Origin: Arachis hypogaea
Taxonomy: Eukaryota > Streptophyta > Magnoliopsida > Fabales > Fabaceae
Length of the DNA stretch: 64,000 nucleotides
Assembly (NCBI RefSeq): GCF_003086295.3
Contig: NC_092054.1
Location: forward strand, 34,812,393-34,876,392
Direction of reading: 5' to 3'
Position numbers and translations under genes: made by a program. Positions 32,272 through 42,016 of the stretch are shown in pieces (the first letter of the stretch is position 1; the number at the start of each line of letters is the position of its first letter). The notes under the pieces were generated by a model. It saw only the letters and a list, made by a program, of their open reading frames with translations. It made no database searches and was not told the origin of the DNA.

Positions 32272-33809
32272 CAGTAGAACATGAGAAGAAATGAAAGAAA
32301 ACAGAAAAGCATGTTTGTTCTTATTTGAAAGCACTCAGTCTAGGTTCATGGGGTTTCATGTAGATGGTAATTGAAGCTCTACTTTTATTAGTTCTCAGGA
32401 CTGAGATGTCCCTTTAAGTGCTAACTGAGTTGCTGCTGTGAACCTTGTTATTCATCCATCCTTGGTGTTTGAATTTTTTTTTCTATTTTTCTTTTGCTGA
32501 GAAGCTTACACTTTTATTTGCAGCTAAGTGTTATGTGTTGCAATAGCTTTTTAGATTTGCCTTTCAATCAACACATACATACCACAAACACTTGGCTCAT
32601 TCTTCTCAAGAACATTGATGCCCAACACCTCTTTGGGTCACTAACTGCCTTGTAATTAGGTTGCTCTTGATAGTGGATTTTCGGTTGATAATTCCGGATT
32701 AGTTAATCCAAGTTACCAAGTTTTAAAATACTCCTCAGAACCTAATTATCCAACCAGATCCTAATACAACAGCACCACAGGCATATGTTTTAAGGTCCAA
32801 GCCATTGGTGTCTAGCTTTATTATTTGTTTCTTTCATTTTTGTTGCCAATTCTTGGCTTTTCTTCCTTTCCTTCTTACTCTTTCTTTTTTCAAGGATCTT
32901 TATTTACCAAGACTACATAGACAGCAGCCAAGTTTATACTTAAAAAGAATACTCTACCCCTCTTCTTTATTAGTGAGCTTATTTGAACAATCTAGCACAT
33001 ACCACCACTGAACTTTATTCTCATTCCTATCAAATTGGACAGTTTCACTTTCTGTTTCAACATTTTCTTTTATTTATGCAGAGGGGAACAAGACATACAT
33101 TCAAGTAGGATGGCATGATCTAGGCATTTTAAACTAGCAGCCCAAAATGATAATACAAAGACAGATAACAGAATGCAATTGAATTATAACTAAACTAATA
33201 CCACTCAGCAGGGATACAATTATACTTCCAATTTAAAGCACTTCAAATCAGAGGAAATTAAGTAACAATACAACCTCTTGGTGATGTCTTCTAGTTTTTC
33301 CTTTGTCCTCATCATCCACAGCTTTTGTATCCTCCTTTGTGTCCTTGGATGAATGAGCATAGTTCTTCCAAGAGATTGATTGAAGTCCTATAAAGTCATT
33401 GGAAATTGCTTGTTCCCCAAGCACTCGAAAGATGGATAGCATGCATGAATGGTTGTAGGCTTTTGAACTTACTTTGGTGTATGAACACCAAACTTAGTTC
33501 CTTGCCACTGTCTGCTATGCATCAAATTAATCTTATACATGAAACCTTGTGCTTTTATTAAAGAAAACAAACTATAAACTAGAAAGCAAACAATGGTTAA
33601 GTAGTTTCCCTGATTGTTTGGAGCCAGTGACCATTTATGCAGAGGGTTGAAATGTGTTTTTATTGAAAATTTTGGTGGAACACCAAACTTAACATCCTAC
33701 ATTCACCCTTAAATTGTTTTGGTGTGTAACACCAAACTTAGCTCCTTGCAATACAGATAAACTTACTTACTCTTTTATTGAAATAGCTAGGAAAAGAAAA
33801 CTACCTCTA
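32272..33809 (-). other. 3' noncoding region of element D
   Basis: No credible coding frame. Three further copies of the TAAGTTTGGTG box (minus sense) at 33486-33496, 33681-33691 and 33730-33740 each form the left arm of a short hairpin of the form TTTGGTGT-TNC-ACACCAAA. The rest is C/T-rich on the plus strand. Confidence 0.5.
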
Positions 33810-33857
33810 GTTGGGTTGCCTCCCAACAAGCGCTCTTTTATTGTCACTAGCTTGACA
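33810..33857 (-). other. Double hairpin after the element D integrase stop
   Basis: In minus sense: TGTCA-AGCTAG-TGACA (33842-33857) and GTTGGG-AGGCAA-CCCAAC (33810-33827). The first stem differs from elements B and G (CGTCA/TGACG) by a paired change. It begins 15 nt after the integrase stop. Confidence 0.8.
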
Positions 33858-33871
33858 TCCTCCATTCTTGT

Positions 33872-34985
33872 TCATCCTAGCTCATGAATGCTCTCTTCTT
33901 TGTTCCAAGATCCTCTCAGATAATGCTTAGCTCTATGACCATTTGCTGTGAATGTGTCCTTTGTAGCTTCACTCAGAAGTTCAAGGCTTTCATATGGAGA
34001 AACCTTGGTCACCAGATAAGGGCCAGTCCATTTAGACTTGAGTTTTCCAGGAAAAATCTTGAGCTTAGAGTTGTACAATAACACATGTTGCCCTGGCTCA
34101 AATTATTTTCTTGTGATCTTCTTGTCATGCCATATTTTAGCTCTCTCCTTGTATATCTTAGCATTCTCATAAGCTTCCAATCTGAACTCATCCAGCTCAT
34201 TGAGTTGCAATAGTCTTTTCTCTCCTGCTATTTGAGAGTCAAGATTGAGGAGCTTAGTGGCCCAGAAAGCTTTATGTTCGAGCTCCACCAGAAGGTGACA
34301 GAATTCGCCAAAGATTACCTGAAATGGTGACTTTCTAATTGGAGTTTTGAATGCTGTTCTATATGCCCATAGAGCATCATCCAATTTTCTTACCCAGTAT
34401 TTTCTAGTGATCCCAACTATCTTCTCCAAAATTCTCTTTAGCTCCCTATTTGCCAATTCAGTCTGGCCATTAGTCTGAGGGTGGTATGGTGTGGCCACTT
34501 TGTGAATTACTCCATATTTTTGGAGCAGCTTCTCCATTGGTCTGTTGCAAAAGTGGCTGCCACCATCACTAATAAGTCCCTTTGGTACTCCAAACCTAGT
34601 GAAAATATTTCTTTTGAGAAACTGCAGAACCACATTAGCATCACATGTAGTGGTTGCCATAGCCTCCACCCATTTTGAAACATATTCTACAGCCACCAAG
34701 ATGTATTTGAAGGAGTATGATGGGGGAAACGGTCCCATAAAGTCTATGCCCCACTTCTAGAATGAAGTTTTGAGGCATTTCATTCCTCCTTGTTAGTCCT
34801 CTAGCTCTTTGGCATTTATTGCATTGGTTCACAAACTCTTTGGCATCTTTGAATATGGTTGGCTAGTAGAATCCAATTTGAAGTACTTTAGCAGCTATTC
34901 TTCCTGGCCCAAAGTGTCCACCATAAGCTGAACCATGACAGTGCCACAGTATGTCTTTCATCTCATTTTTAGGGATACACCTTCT
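33872..34985 (-). pseudogene. Element D integrase (Athila-like)
   Basis: Zinc-binding and core regions read in minus sense: CHGSAYGGH region (decayed near 34900), then [45 protein letters not shown] and [12 protein letters not shown]. These carry the D-D-E core of a retroviral-type integrase (Asp of ISDGG and Glu of [10 protein letters not shown] visible). The C-terminal part continues in frame after a TAA at about 34108: GQHVLLYNSKLKIFPGKLKSKWTGPYLV and then FTANGHRAKHYLRG. A short deletion near 34753 shifts the frame before the core. The enzyme would insert cDNA into the genome; this copy is inactive. Confidence 0.85.
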
Positions 34986-35461
34986 AATCATCCCATCTGG
35001 GCACCTTTTGAACAAGAAAGGCTCATCCCACAAAATTTCTTGGCTTCATTAAACAGCTTTCTTACTTGTTGCCTAGTGAATTCTTGGGAAATTTTTCTTC
35101 CCACCTTGTAGTTTGTAATATCAGCAAACCAAGGTGCTTGTTGGACTTGGAGAAGATGTTCATCAGGGAACTTCTCATTCACTGGTTGATGTTCATCTTG
35201 GTTGGTCTCTTGTTGTAGTCTTGATAGATGGTCTACAACTTGGTTCTCAATTTTCTTTCTATCCCTCACTTCAATATCAAATTCTTGTAACAATAGTACC
35301 CACCTAATAAGCCTTGGCTTGGAATCTTGTTTAGATATGAGATACTTGAGAGCAGCATGATCAGTGTACACTACAACCTTTGAACCAATCAAGTATTGTC
35401 TAAATTTATCAAATGCATATACAATTGCCAAGAGTTCTTTTTCTGTGGTGGTATAATTTTT
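34986..35461 (-). pseudogene. Element D RNase H and connection region
   Basis: The frame continues directly from RT after a TAG stop at 35462-35464 that replaces a Gln codon ([17 protein letters not shown]). It contains [45 protein letters not shown] and the ADH/VDHLSRL end of RNase H, then [11 protein letters not shown] frameshift near 35040 precedes integrase. The nonsense change is C to T on the coding strand, as expected from decay of methylated cytosine. Confidence 0.85.
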
Positions 35462-36571
35462 CTATGTTTCATTCAACACCTTGCTTGCATAGTATATAAC
35501 ATGATGCAGCTTGTCTTTCTTTTGTCCCAATACAGCACCAATGGCAAAGTCACTTGTATCACACATGAGTTCGAAAGGCAATTCCCAATCTAGGGGTGTG
35601 ATGATTGGTGCTGTAGTGAGTTTATTTTTTAAAGTTTCAAAGGCATGCTTACAACTATCATCAAAGACAAAGGGATTGTCAACCACTAACAAGTTGCTTA
35701 GTGGTTTAGCTATTTTTGAAAAGTCTTTGATAAATCTCCTGTAAAAACCAGCATGCCCAAGAAAACTTCTCGCTGCTTTTACATTGACTGGTATAGGAAG
35801 CTTTTCTATGATCTCTATCTTAGCTTTATCAACTTCTATACCTTTGCTTGAAACCTTATGCCCAAGAACTATCCCTTCAAGAACCATGAAATGGCATTTC
35901 TCCCAATTCAAGACCAGATTAGTTTCTTGGTATCTTTTCAAGACAAGAGTTAAATGATGCAAGTAAGTATTAAATGAATTGCCAAAGACAGAAAAATCAT
36001 CCTTGAAGACTTCTAAAAAATTTTTTACCATGTCAGAAAATATAGACATCATACACCTTTGAAAGGTAGCAGGGGCATTGCACAGCCCAAAGGACATCTT
36101 TCTGTAGGCAAAAACTCCGAATGGACATGTGAAGGAGGTTTTTTCTTGATCCTTGGGGTCCACCACTATCTGATTGTACCCAGAGTACCCATCCAAGAAG
36201 CAATAGTAGACATGGCCAGCCAATGTTTCCAGCATCTGATCAATGAAGGGGAGAGGGAAGTGATCCTTCCTTGTGGCATCATTTAGTCTTCTATAGTCAA
36301 TGCACATTCTCCACCCTGTAACCGTCCCTATAGGAATGAGTTCATTCTTCTCATTAAAGATGACAGTCATGCCACCTTTCTTTGGCACCACTTGAACTGA
36401 GCTTACCCAAGAGTTGTCAGAGATTAGGTATGTAATTCCAACATTCCACAGCTTCATCACTTCTTTTTGAACCACTTCCTTCATGGTTGGGTTAAACTTT
36501 CTTTGGGATTGTACCACAGGTCTTGAGTCCTCTTCTAACAGGATCTTGTGCATGCAAATAGCAGGGCTACT
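35462..36571 (-). pseudogene. Element D reverse transcriptase, 5' end displaced by a 13-kb insert
   Basis: The translation runs PAICMHKILLEEDS, VVQSQRKFNPTMKEVVQKEV, VSSVQVVPKKGG, GWRMCIDYRRLNDATRKDHF, YCFLDGYSGYNQI, FGLCNAPATFQRCM and FKDDFSVFGNS, a clear Athila RT. The catalytic box is F-x-DD, with Lys where Met is usual. It is cut at 36571 by the triple-LTR insertion; the missing N-terminal part is at 49596-49763. Residues 1-12 of the open frame (nearest 36607) come from the inserted LTR. Confidence 0.9.
36567..36571. repeat. Left target-site duplication CTACT
   Basis: CTACT here and CTAAT at 49596-49600 flank the 13-kb insertion and differ by one base. Using CTAAT as the original restores the KGISPA motif of Athila RT. 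Confidence 0.75.
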
Positions 36572-36622
36572 TGATGAGTATTTTGGTGAAAAATAAATTT
36601 CTCCCAAAACACACGAATCTAA

Positions 36623-36688
36623 CCGGCAAGTGCACCGGGTCGCATCAAGTAATAAAACTCACGGGAGTGAGGTCGATCCCACAGGGAT
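36623..36688 (-). other. Conserved triple hairpin of LTR 1
   Basis: On the plus strand: CCGG-CAAGTGCA-CCGG (36623-36638), CTCAC-GGGA-GTGAG (36658-36671), ATCCC-ACA-GGGAT (36676-36688). Repeated 5445 bp apart in LTRs 2 and 3, and present in LTR E. Confidence 0.75.
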
Positions 36689-37175
36689 TGATGGATCAAG
36701 CAATTTTAGTGGGTGATTAGTTTAGTCAAGCTGACATTCAGTGAATTGTGTGAAATGTAGCCAACAGAAAGTAAATTGCAATGAATCTTAAAGATGCAGA
36801 AAGTAAAATTGCAAGTAAGTTAAAGAACAAGAAAGTAAAATAGCTGAAACTTAAATTGCAAGAAAAGTAAATTGCATGAAAAGTAAAGGGGCTGGGGTGT
36901 TGGAAATTAAAAAGAGCAATAGATCACGCAACTGGAAATTTAAATTGCAGGAAGAATAAAGGAAATTGGATGCTGGGAATCAAAACAGAATTGAAATTTT
37001 GAAGTGCAGTGAATTAAAAACAGCAAGAAAAACAAAGAGAAATCTCAGAGGGAGAATGAAACAGAACACCTTCAATTCTCCACCCAAGATTCAAAACAAA
37101 GAAAATTAAAGAGAGAGCTCTCAAATTCTAGTGCTCCCTAGTGGAGCCAGCCTCCTCACAAATATGAAACAGATG

Positions 37176-37185
37176 CCTATTTATA
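37176..37185 (-). promoter_or_regulatory. TATA box of LTR 1
   Basis: TATAAATAGG in minus sense; identical copies at 42621-42630 (LTR 2) and 48066-48075 (LTR 3). Confidence 0.7.
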
Positions 37186-38097
37186 GGCATTTCTACAAAA
37201 TGAAAATGAAATTCAAAACAAATTACAATTAAAATGAAATTTCTATTCTAACTATCTCTTGTGCCTCTGAGTGGTGTCAATTGGGCCCTTGCTCTTGATG
37301 GAATTGGGTTGATAAAGGCCTTGGTTGATTGCTCTTGGAGTTTGAAGAGGAACCGAATTGAACCGGGTTGAGTTTGCAAAAGTTGGTCCAAAAGTTTGAG
37401 CCAAAGTTAGGGGTCTAACTTTGGCTCCAACTTTTCATATCAGCTAGCACAATTTGCTGATATCAACGTTGGTGCCAACGTTAGGGGTCTAACTTTGACC
37501 CTAACGTTGGCCTTGCCTAGTGTGCTTGTGGCGCCAACTTTGTCCTCTTGTCAAGTTGCTAATTTTATGCCCAATATAGACTATCATATATGGTTGGAAA
37601 GTTCTGAATGTCAGCTTTCTAACCCACTTGGAATCACTTCAATTGGAGATCTACAACTCAAGTTATGATCATTTGAAGAGGGCATGGTCGCTGGCTTTGG
37701 TGTGCAGCGTTTGAGGTAACGTTTGCCTCAAACGTTGGCGAAAACGCCAGTTCTGGAGGCTCAAACGTATTGTCCATCCCATACTATTATACATTGTTGG
37801 AAAGCCCTGGATGTCTACTTTCCAATGCCGTTGGGAGCACATCATTTGGAGCTCTACAGCTCGAGTTATACTCCGTTGAAGGTGCAGAGGTCAGTTGGCC
37901 TCACTGCAGGTTGTCACCATGTTCGTTTATGCACATTGCGGGGCAGTTTTCTCCCTCAATTTTAGTGTCCACCATGCAGTGCCATATATGTTTGGAAAGC
38001 TCTTGAGTCCTACTTTCCAATGCTTCTTGAATCACCTCATTTGGAGCTCTGTAGCTCAAGTTATTCTTGTTGGAAGTATACCCCTTGCACACTCATG

Positions 38098-38290
38098 GCG
38101 CCAACGTTAGCCCAAAAGTTAGGGGCTAATGTTGGCGCAAACTTTTGCTCCCCCTTGAATTTTCATGTGCCAACGTTAGCCTCCAAGTTAGGGGGCTAAC
38201 GTTGGCGCAAACTTTTGGTGCCCAGGGGAGAAATTCATGTGCCAACGTTAGCCTCCAAGTTAGGGGTCTAACTTTGAGGCTAACTTTTCA
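38098..38290 (-). repeat. GCCAACGTTAGCC hairpin array of LTR 1
   Basis: Three units of about 70 bp. The clearest (38169-38206) has 13-bp arms GCCAACGTTAGCC and GGCTAACGTTGGC around a 12-nt loop. The last unit is degenerate. LTR 3 has one extra unit; LTR E has a longer, related array. Confidence 0.8.
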
Positions 38291-38634
38291 CCCAAAAGTT
38301 TTTGCTTCCTGGTTCAACTTATTCCATTGTCCTCTCTTTACTCCTAGCCATTCCTTCTTGCTTCACCCTTTCTCCAAGCCTTCTTCACCTATCATTAATC
38401 AACCAAACACATCAAAGCTATGCTCAAAATCATGAGATATTCATTCTTTCATAATATGTGACAATTTTAGCATAAAACCTCATGAAATAGCATGAATTCA
38501 TACATGGTTGATTAAATCAAAGGAAGCATGAAAATATACCCACTTGGCTTGCTTATGGCTCAAGAAAGTGCATAAAACCTATTGAAAACAAAGGAAAAAG
38601 CATAGAAAAAACATGACATGGTAACATGTCATCA

Positions 38635-38671
38635 CAACACCAAACTTAAACCTTGCTTGTCCCCAAGCAAG
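38635..38671 (-). other. PPT-like box and pre-LTR hairpin, tandem copy 1
   Basis: In minus sense: CTTGCTTG-GGGA-CAAGCAAG (38652-38671), then TAAGTTTGGTGTTG, directly at the LTR edge. There is an identical copy at 44080-44116. Confidence 0.7.
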
Positions 38672-40325
38672 AAAAGAATCATGCAATAAAAATTGACAAT
38701 CCAAGGCAAGAAGAATAGCAACTCAATGTTCATGGTAAGCTAGTTTTCTAAGCATGCTACAATCACAAAAGAAATGTAAATGATTGATGCTTCCATCTAG
38801 CTCAATTTATGAAATCTTTCTCTTATATTTCTTCCTTGAAACAAACTTTTGATTTTCTTATTTAGCTTCTCCTTTTTGGGTGCTTTGCCCCATGAGTTGA
38901 TAACAAAGCTACGACTTCTAAATGCTTTGTTTTCAAGTATTACCACTTGATACATAAGCACCACAAGCATTTGATTAGAGGACTTCATTAAGCTCATTTT
39001 TCTTTTCTTTTCTTGACTCTCTAATCATTGATGCTCAGAGCCTTGAGCTTTGAGGGAGTGCTTTTGCACTTTGAGCCTAACCTTGACTTCTAAGTGTTTT
39101 GTTTTCAAGCATTTGGCTTGATACATAAACACCACAAGTACTTAGCAAATAAATCGCCATTGGTACTCAGAGCCTTCAGCTTTCTCACTCTTTCCCTTTT
39201 TCTTTTCTTGCTTTATTTTTGCATTTGCTTCTTCAAGGTTTTCATGATTTTCAAAAGATTTCACAAAATGTCCTAGATGAAAACTTCAATTAAATAAAAT
39301 CTAATGCAATTAAGCAACAATCAAACATACTAGCTTACCAATACTTTTATGCACATGCTAAAATCTTCTTACTGCCTTGTTTGTTTATGATCATGATACT
39401 TTGTTGCTTTTGAATTCACAAAACTCAAGTTGGTAATCATAATGACATAGCACCATGTTGCAATTTAGAAATCAAACTATGCCTTTTCATACACACATGC
39501 ATACAGAGAAGGTAAAGACAATCATGCAGTTTATAGTGCTTGAAACAAATGAGAGGAAAAGGAACTTTACAAACTTGTAGTTCATCTTCTCTATTGTTGT
39601 CAATTTCCTCCCATTCTCCTTCTTCCCATACCAAACTCAGAATGCTTGCTCATCCTCAAGCAACTATTAGAACCGTGGCTATGGGGCTAAGATGGATCAT
39701 GAATGTCTTACACAAGGAATGTTAGTAGTACATGTGTTTCAAGCAAGCAAAATTAAAGATAATAATCAAGGCATAAGAGACAGAGACATTATGATTGCAT
39801 AGATAAGAAGGTGTGCACAATACATTGCGTAAAAGAATAAGTGGCACACCAAACTTAGTGTGACACTTTCGCTTGGAATCAATGCAAGTATCCAGTAAAG
39901 ATTTGAAGCAAATTGTGTTGCATAGCAACACCAAACTTAGAATGCAATCCTATGTCCATTTATTTGAATTAAAACCAAGCAAATGAAACTGTTCTTTATT
40001 GAATACAATCACCAAGCCAAGATTCTGTCATCAATAAAGCTCTCTTGGTGATGTATTAATAAACACAGCGAATAAGCAACTAAAATGAAAGTATTAGAAA
40101 AACAAAGAATTAACTAAAGTAAACAGAATAACAAAATATCAAACCAAAAGAAAATTAACACTGCAAAGACATTATGGTTATGCAGACAAGTGGTGTTGCT
40201 GAATGCTTTGCATAGAAAAGTAGGCGGCACACCAAACTTAGAATCTTGATGTGTCGCTTTCATTTTTAATTTGATGCAATCATCCAAAAAGATTGAAAAC
40301 AATTTGTTGCAAGGCATCACCAAAC
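38672..40325 (-). other. 3' noncoding region of tandem internal copy 1
   Basis: No convincing protein. Copies of CACCAAACTTA occur at 39847, 39929, 40230 and 40318. Two of these sit in diverged duplicate segments that in minus sense both read through a KFGVP-like peptide followed by CNHNV or HNHNV. A stem similar to the pre-LTR hairpin (TTGCTTGAGGATGAGCAA in minus sense) lies near 39645. Repeated exactly, as far as I can see, at 44117-45770. Confidence 0.5.
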
Positions 40326-41780
40326 TTAGAATGTAACCATATGCCAATTTATTGAATTTGAAACAAAACAAAGAACGAAAGCAAAGCAGAGAAGAGAATT
40401 TGTACCTACTGTTGACATGTTGTTTACTTTCTTCCTCTTCTTCCAGTTTGTTAAGAGAAATGACTTCAAAGGAGGAGAAGATTCAGCTATTACCCTCTGT
40501 CTTGGTTTCCTCTCAGCAAGCTTTCTGTTGTACATGGCTTGATTGAGCTTGCTTGCTATTGGTCCAGGGGTTGGATTGCTTGTGGTTGACCTCCTCTTGA
40601 ATGTTGTCCTTGGTAGTTTGGTCACAATCCTCTTCTTGGTGCTTTTGTTAATTGCCTTCACTTCTTTGAATCCATGTTTTGGTGGTTGTGTGATTGTTGG
40701 AGTTTTGTATTCATCCAGAGCCTTTTGTATTGGTGGTTCCATGAACTCCTCCTTTATGTACTTCTCTGCCTCACTTGAGTTTGGAATGACTTCTTCACTT
40801 TCTTGCTCCTCCACTTCCTCTTTTACACCCAACATTTGTTTCAATCGCTCTATCATGGGGGATGTTTGTCGATCTTCCCAACATTTCTTCATCTCCTCGT
40901 CATACCTTTCAATCATGGATTCAAATGTTGAGGCGTTTTGGTCCAGGGAGGTTTGTGAGAGTTGTGAGTCTTCATGTTCTCTTGTCATCTCAAGTGCAGT
41001 TTCAGGTTCAACCACCTCATTCTTCATTGAAAGTTCACTTGATGCAGTGGCCTCCTTATCTTGCTCTTCCACTTTCTCCTTCATATCCATCAATTGGCCT
41101 TCATTTTTCTTGCTCAGTGGTTCTAAGTGTTTCCTTATTTTCTCTAAATCTTCATTCATATTTTTTAAGAGACTTTCTTCCCTTTTCCAGGCTTGTTGTT
41201 GTTCCTTCATGAATTGTTCTTGTCTTTTCAACAATTCTCTGGATTTTTGAAGTGGATCTTCATTTTGCTCTTCCACCTCCTCCTTTTTTGCAATTTCACT
41301 TAACACAGGGACCTTGCATTCTTGTTTTTCCATTTTCTCCTTCCTTGCATTCAACAATTGGCCTGCCATCACTTCCATGTTTTTGAATGAATTTTCTTGC
41401 TCGTTCCAAGATCTTTGCACCTCCCTCTCATATTTTTCAAACATGATCTCTAGCTTTGAGAGGCCTAGGTTCGTGGAAGTTTGTGTTGAGGCATATTTAG
41501 GTGATGAAGAATTTTCAAATGTAGAAGTGGGAGGTGAGGTTGGACAATCTCTCATGTGAGTTGATTGCTCAGAATTTGCAGTTTCTTGGTAATACTCCCA
41601 GCCACCAGTGGAATAATGACTTGAATCATTTTGTGGTGGAGGGAAATGTCCAATATGATTTTCTTTCTCATCTTGTGGTTCTGAAGCATGGCTCCATGAA
41701 TTGGAGAGCCCAGAATTTGAAGTTTCTTGGTGATATTCCCATCCATCATTAGAAATTGGTGATGGTGGGTGATATCCCAT
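40326..41780 (-). CDS. Coiled-coil protein of the non-autonomous tandem element, copy 1
   Basis: A 484-residue ORF from an ATG at 41780, with no stops. Residues 1-100 are Ser/Pro/aromatic-rich with repeated GWEYHQET and GWEYYQET. Residues 105-330 are highly charged (Glu/Lys/Gln) and predicted coiled coil (KLEIMFEKYEREVQRSWNEQ, RELLKRQEQFMKEQQQAWKR). A basic region follows (FKEVKAINKSTKKRIVTKLP), and then a hydrophobic C-terminus (SLLCFAFVLCFV) that could be a membrane segment. No gag, protease, RT or integrase motif is present. It is the only credible gene of the element, which must depend on proteins of an autonomous relative such as E or D. The duplicate at 45771-47225 differs by one residue (Arg to Met). 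Function unknown. Confidence 0.75.
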   Translation of the reverse strand: MGYHPPSPISNDGWEYHQETSNSGLSNSWSHASEPQDEKENHIGHFPPPQNDSSHYSTGGWEYYQETANSEQSTHMRDCPTSPPTSTFENSSSPKYASTQTSTNLGLSKLEIMFEKYEREVQRSWNEQENSFKNMEVMAGQLLNARKEKMEKQECKVPVLSEIAKKEEVEEQNEDPLQKSRELLKRQEQFMKEQQQAWKREESLLKNMNEDLEKIRKHLEPLSKKNEGQLMDMKEKVEEQDKEATASSELSMKNEVVEPETALEMTREHEDSQLSQTSLDQNASTFESMIERYDEEMKKCWEDRQTSPMIERLKQMLGVKEEVEEQESEEVIPNSSEAEKYIKEEFMEPPIQKALDEYKTPTITQPPKHGFKEVKAINKSTKKRIVTKLPRTTFKRRSTTSNPTPGPIASKLNQAMYNRKLAERKPRQRVIAESSPPLKSFLLTNWKKRKKVNNMSTVGTNSLLCFAFVLCFVSNSINWHMVTF

Positions 41781-41992
41781 AGAATTTGTTTAATCATAAG
41801 ATGAGTTGAACTCCATTTGAGTTTTGTAAAACACACAACCAAGGAAAATTGAAATTACTCATATCAGAGATGAGAATTTCTTAGTGAGGCAAAAACTCAA
41901 ACACCTTGGTTTCACTTTGAAACAGAAAACAAAAATAAAGAAAATGCTTGATCTAGACTTCTCACCCACTTAATCATTGTTGATCTAATCAA
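41781..41992 (-). other. Short leader of tandem internal copy 1
   Basis: About 210 nt between primer site and ATG; no features seen. Repeated at 47226-47437. Confidence 0.5.
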
Positions 41993-42010
41993 TCCCCGGC
42001 AACGGCACCA
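41993..42010 (-). other. tRNA-Asp primer-binding site, tandem copy 1
   Basis: In minus sense TGGTGCCGTTGCCGGGGA, one mismatch from the Athila consensus. The same variant occurs at 47438-47455. Confidence 0.85.
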
Positions 42011-42016
42011 AAAACT

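Larger units (their letters stand above)
36572..38634 (-). mobile_element. LTR 1 of the triple-LTR tandem
   Basis: The LTR is 2063 bp, TGATGAGTATTTTGG to ACATGTCATCA on the plus strand. It holds a TATA box at 37176-37185, LTR-end triple hairpin at 36623-36688, three TTGGAAAG-type stems between 37590 and 38065, and GCCAACGTTAGCC palindromes at 38098-38280. The segment 36740-37140 is A-rich with repeated GAAAGTAAATTGCA words. It differs from LTR 2 by two bases at 37648 and 37767; otherwise I see no difference. Confidence 0.9.

Noticed and set aside
37723..38435. Several ORFs of 60-100 residues repeated three times at 5445-bp spacing
   Set aside because: They lie in LTR sequence and owe their repetition to the LTRs; none has coding features.
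40543..41250. 235-residue plus-strand ORF (and its copy at 45988-46695)
   Set aside because: Antisense shadow of the 484-residue coiled-coil ORF; its Ser/Cys/Phe-rich make-up mirrors Glu/Lys/Gln codons on the other strand.
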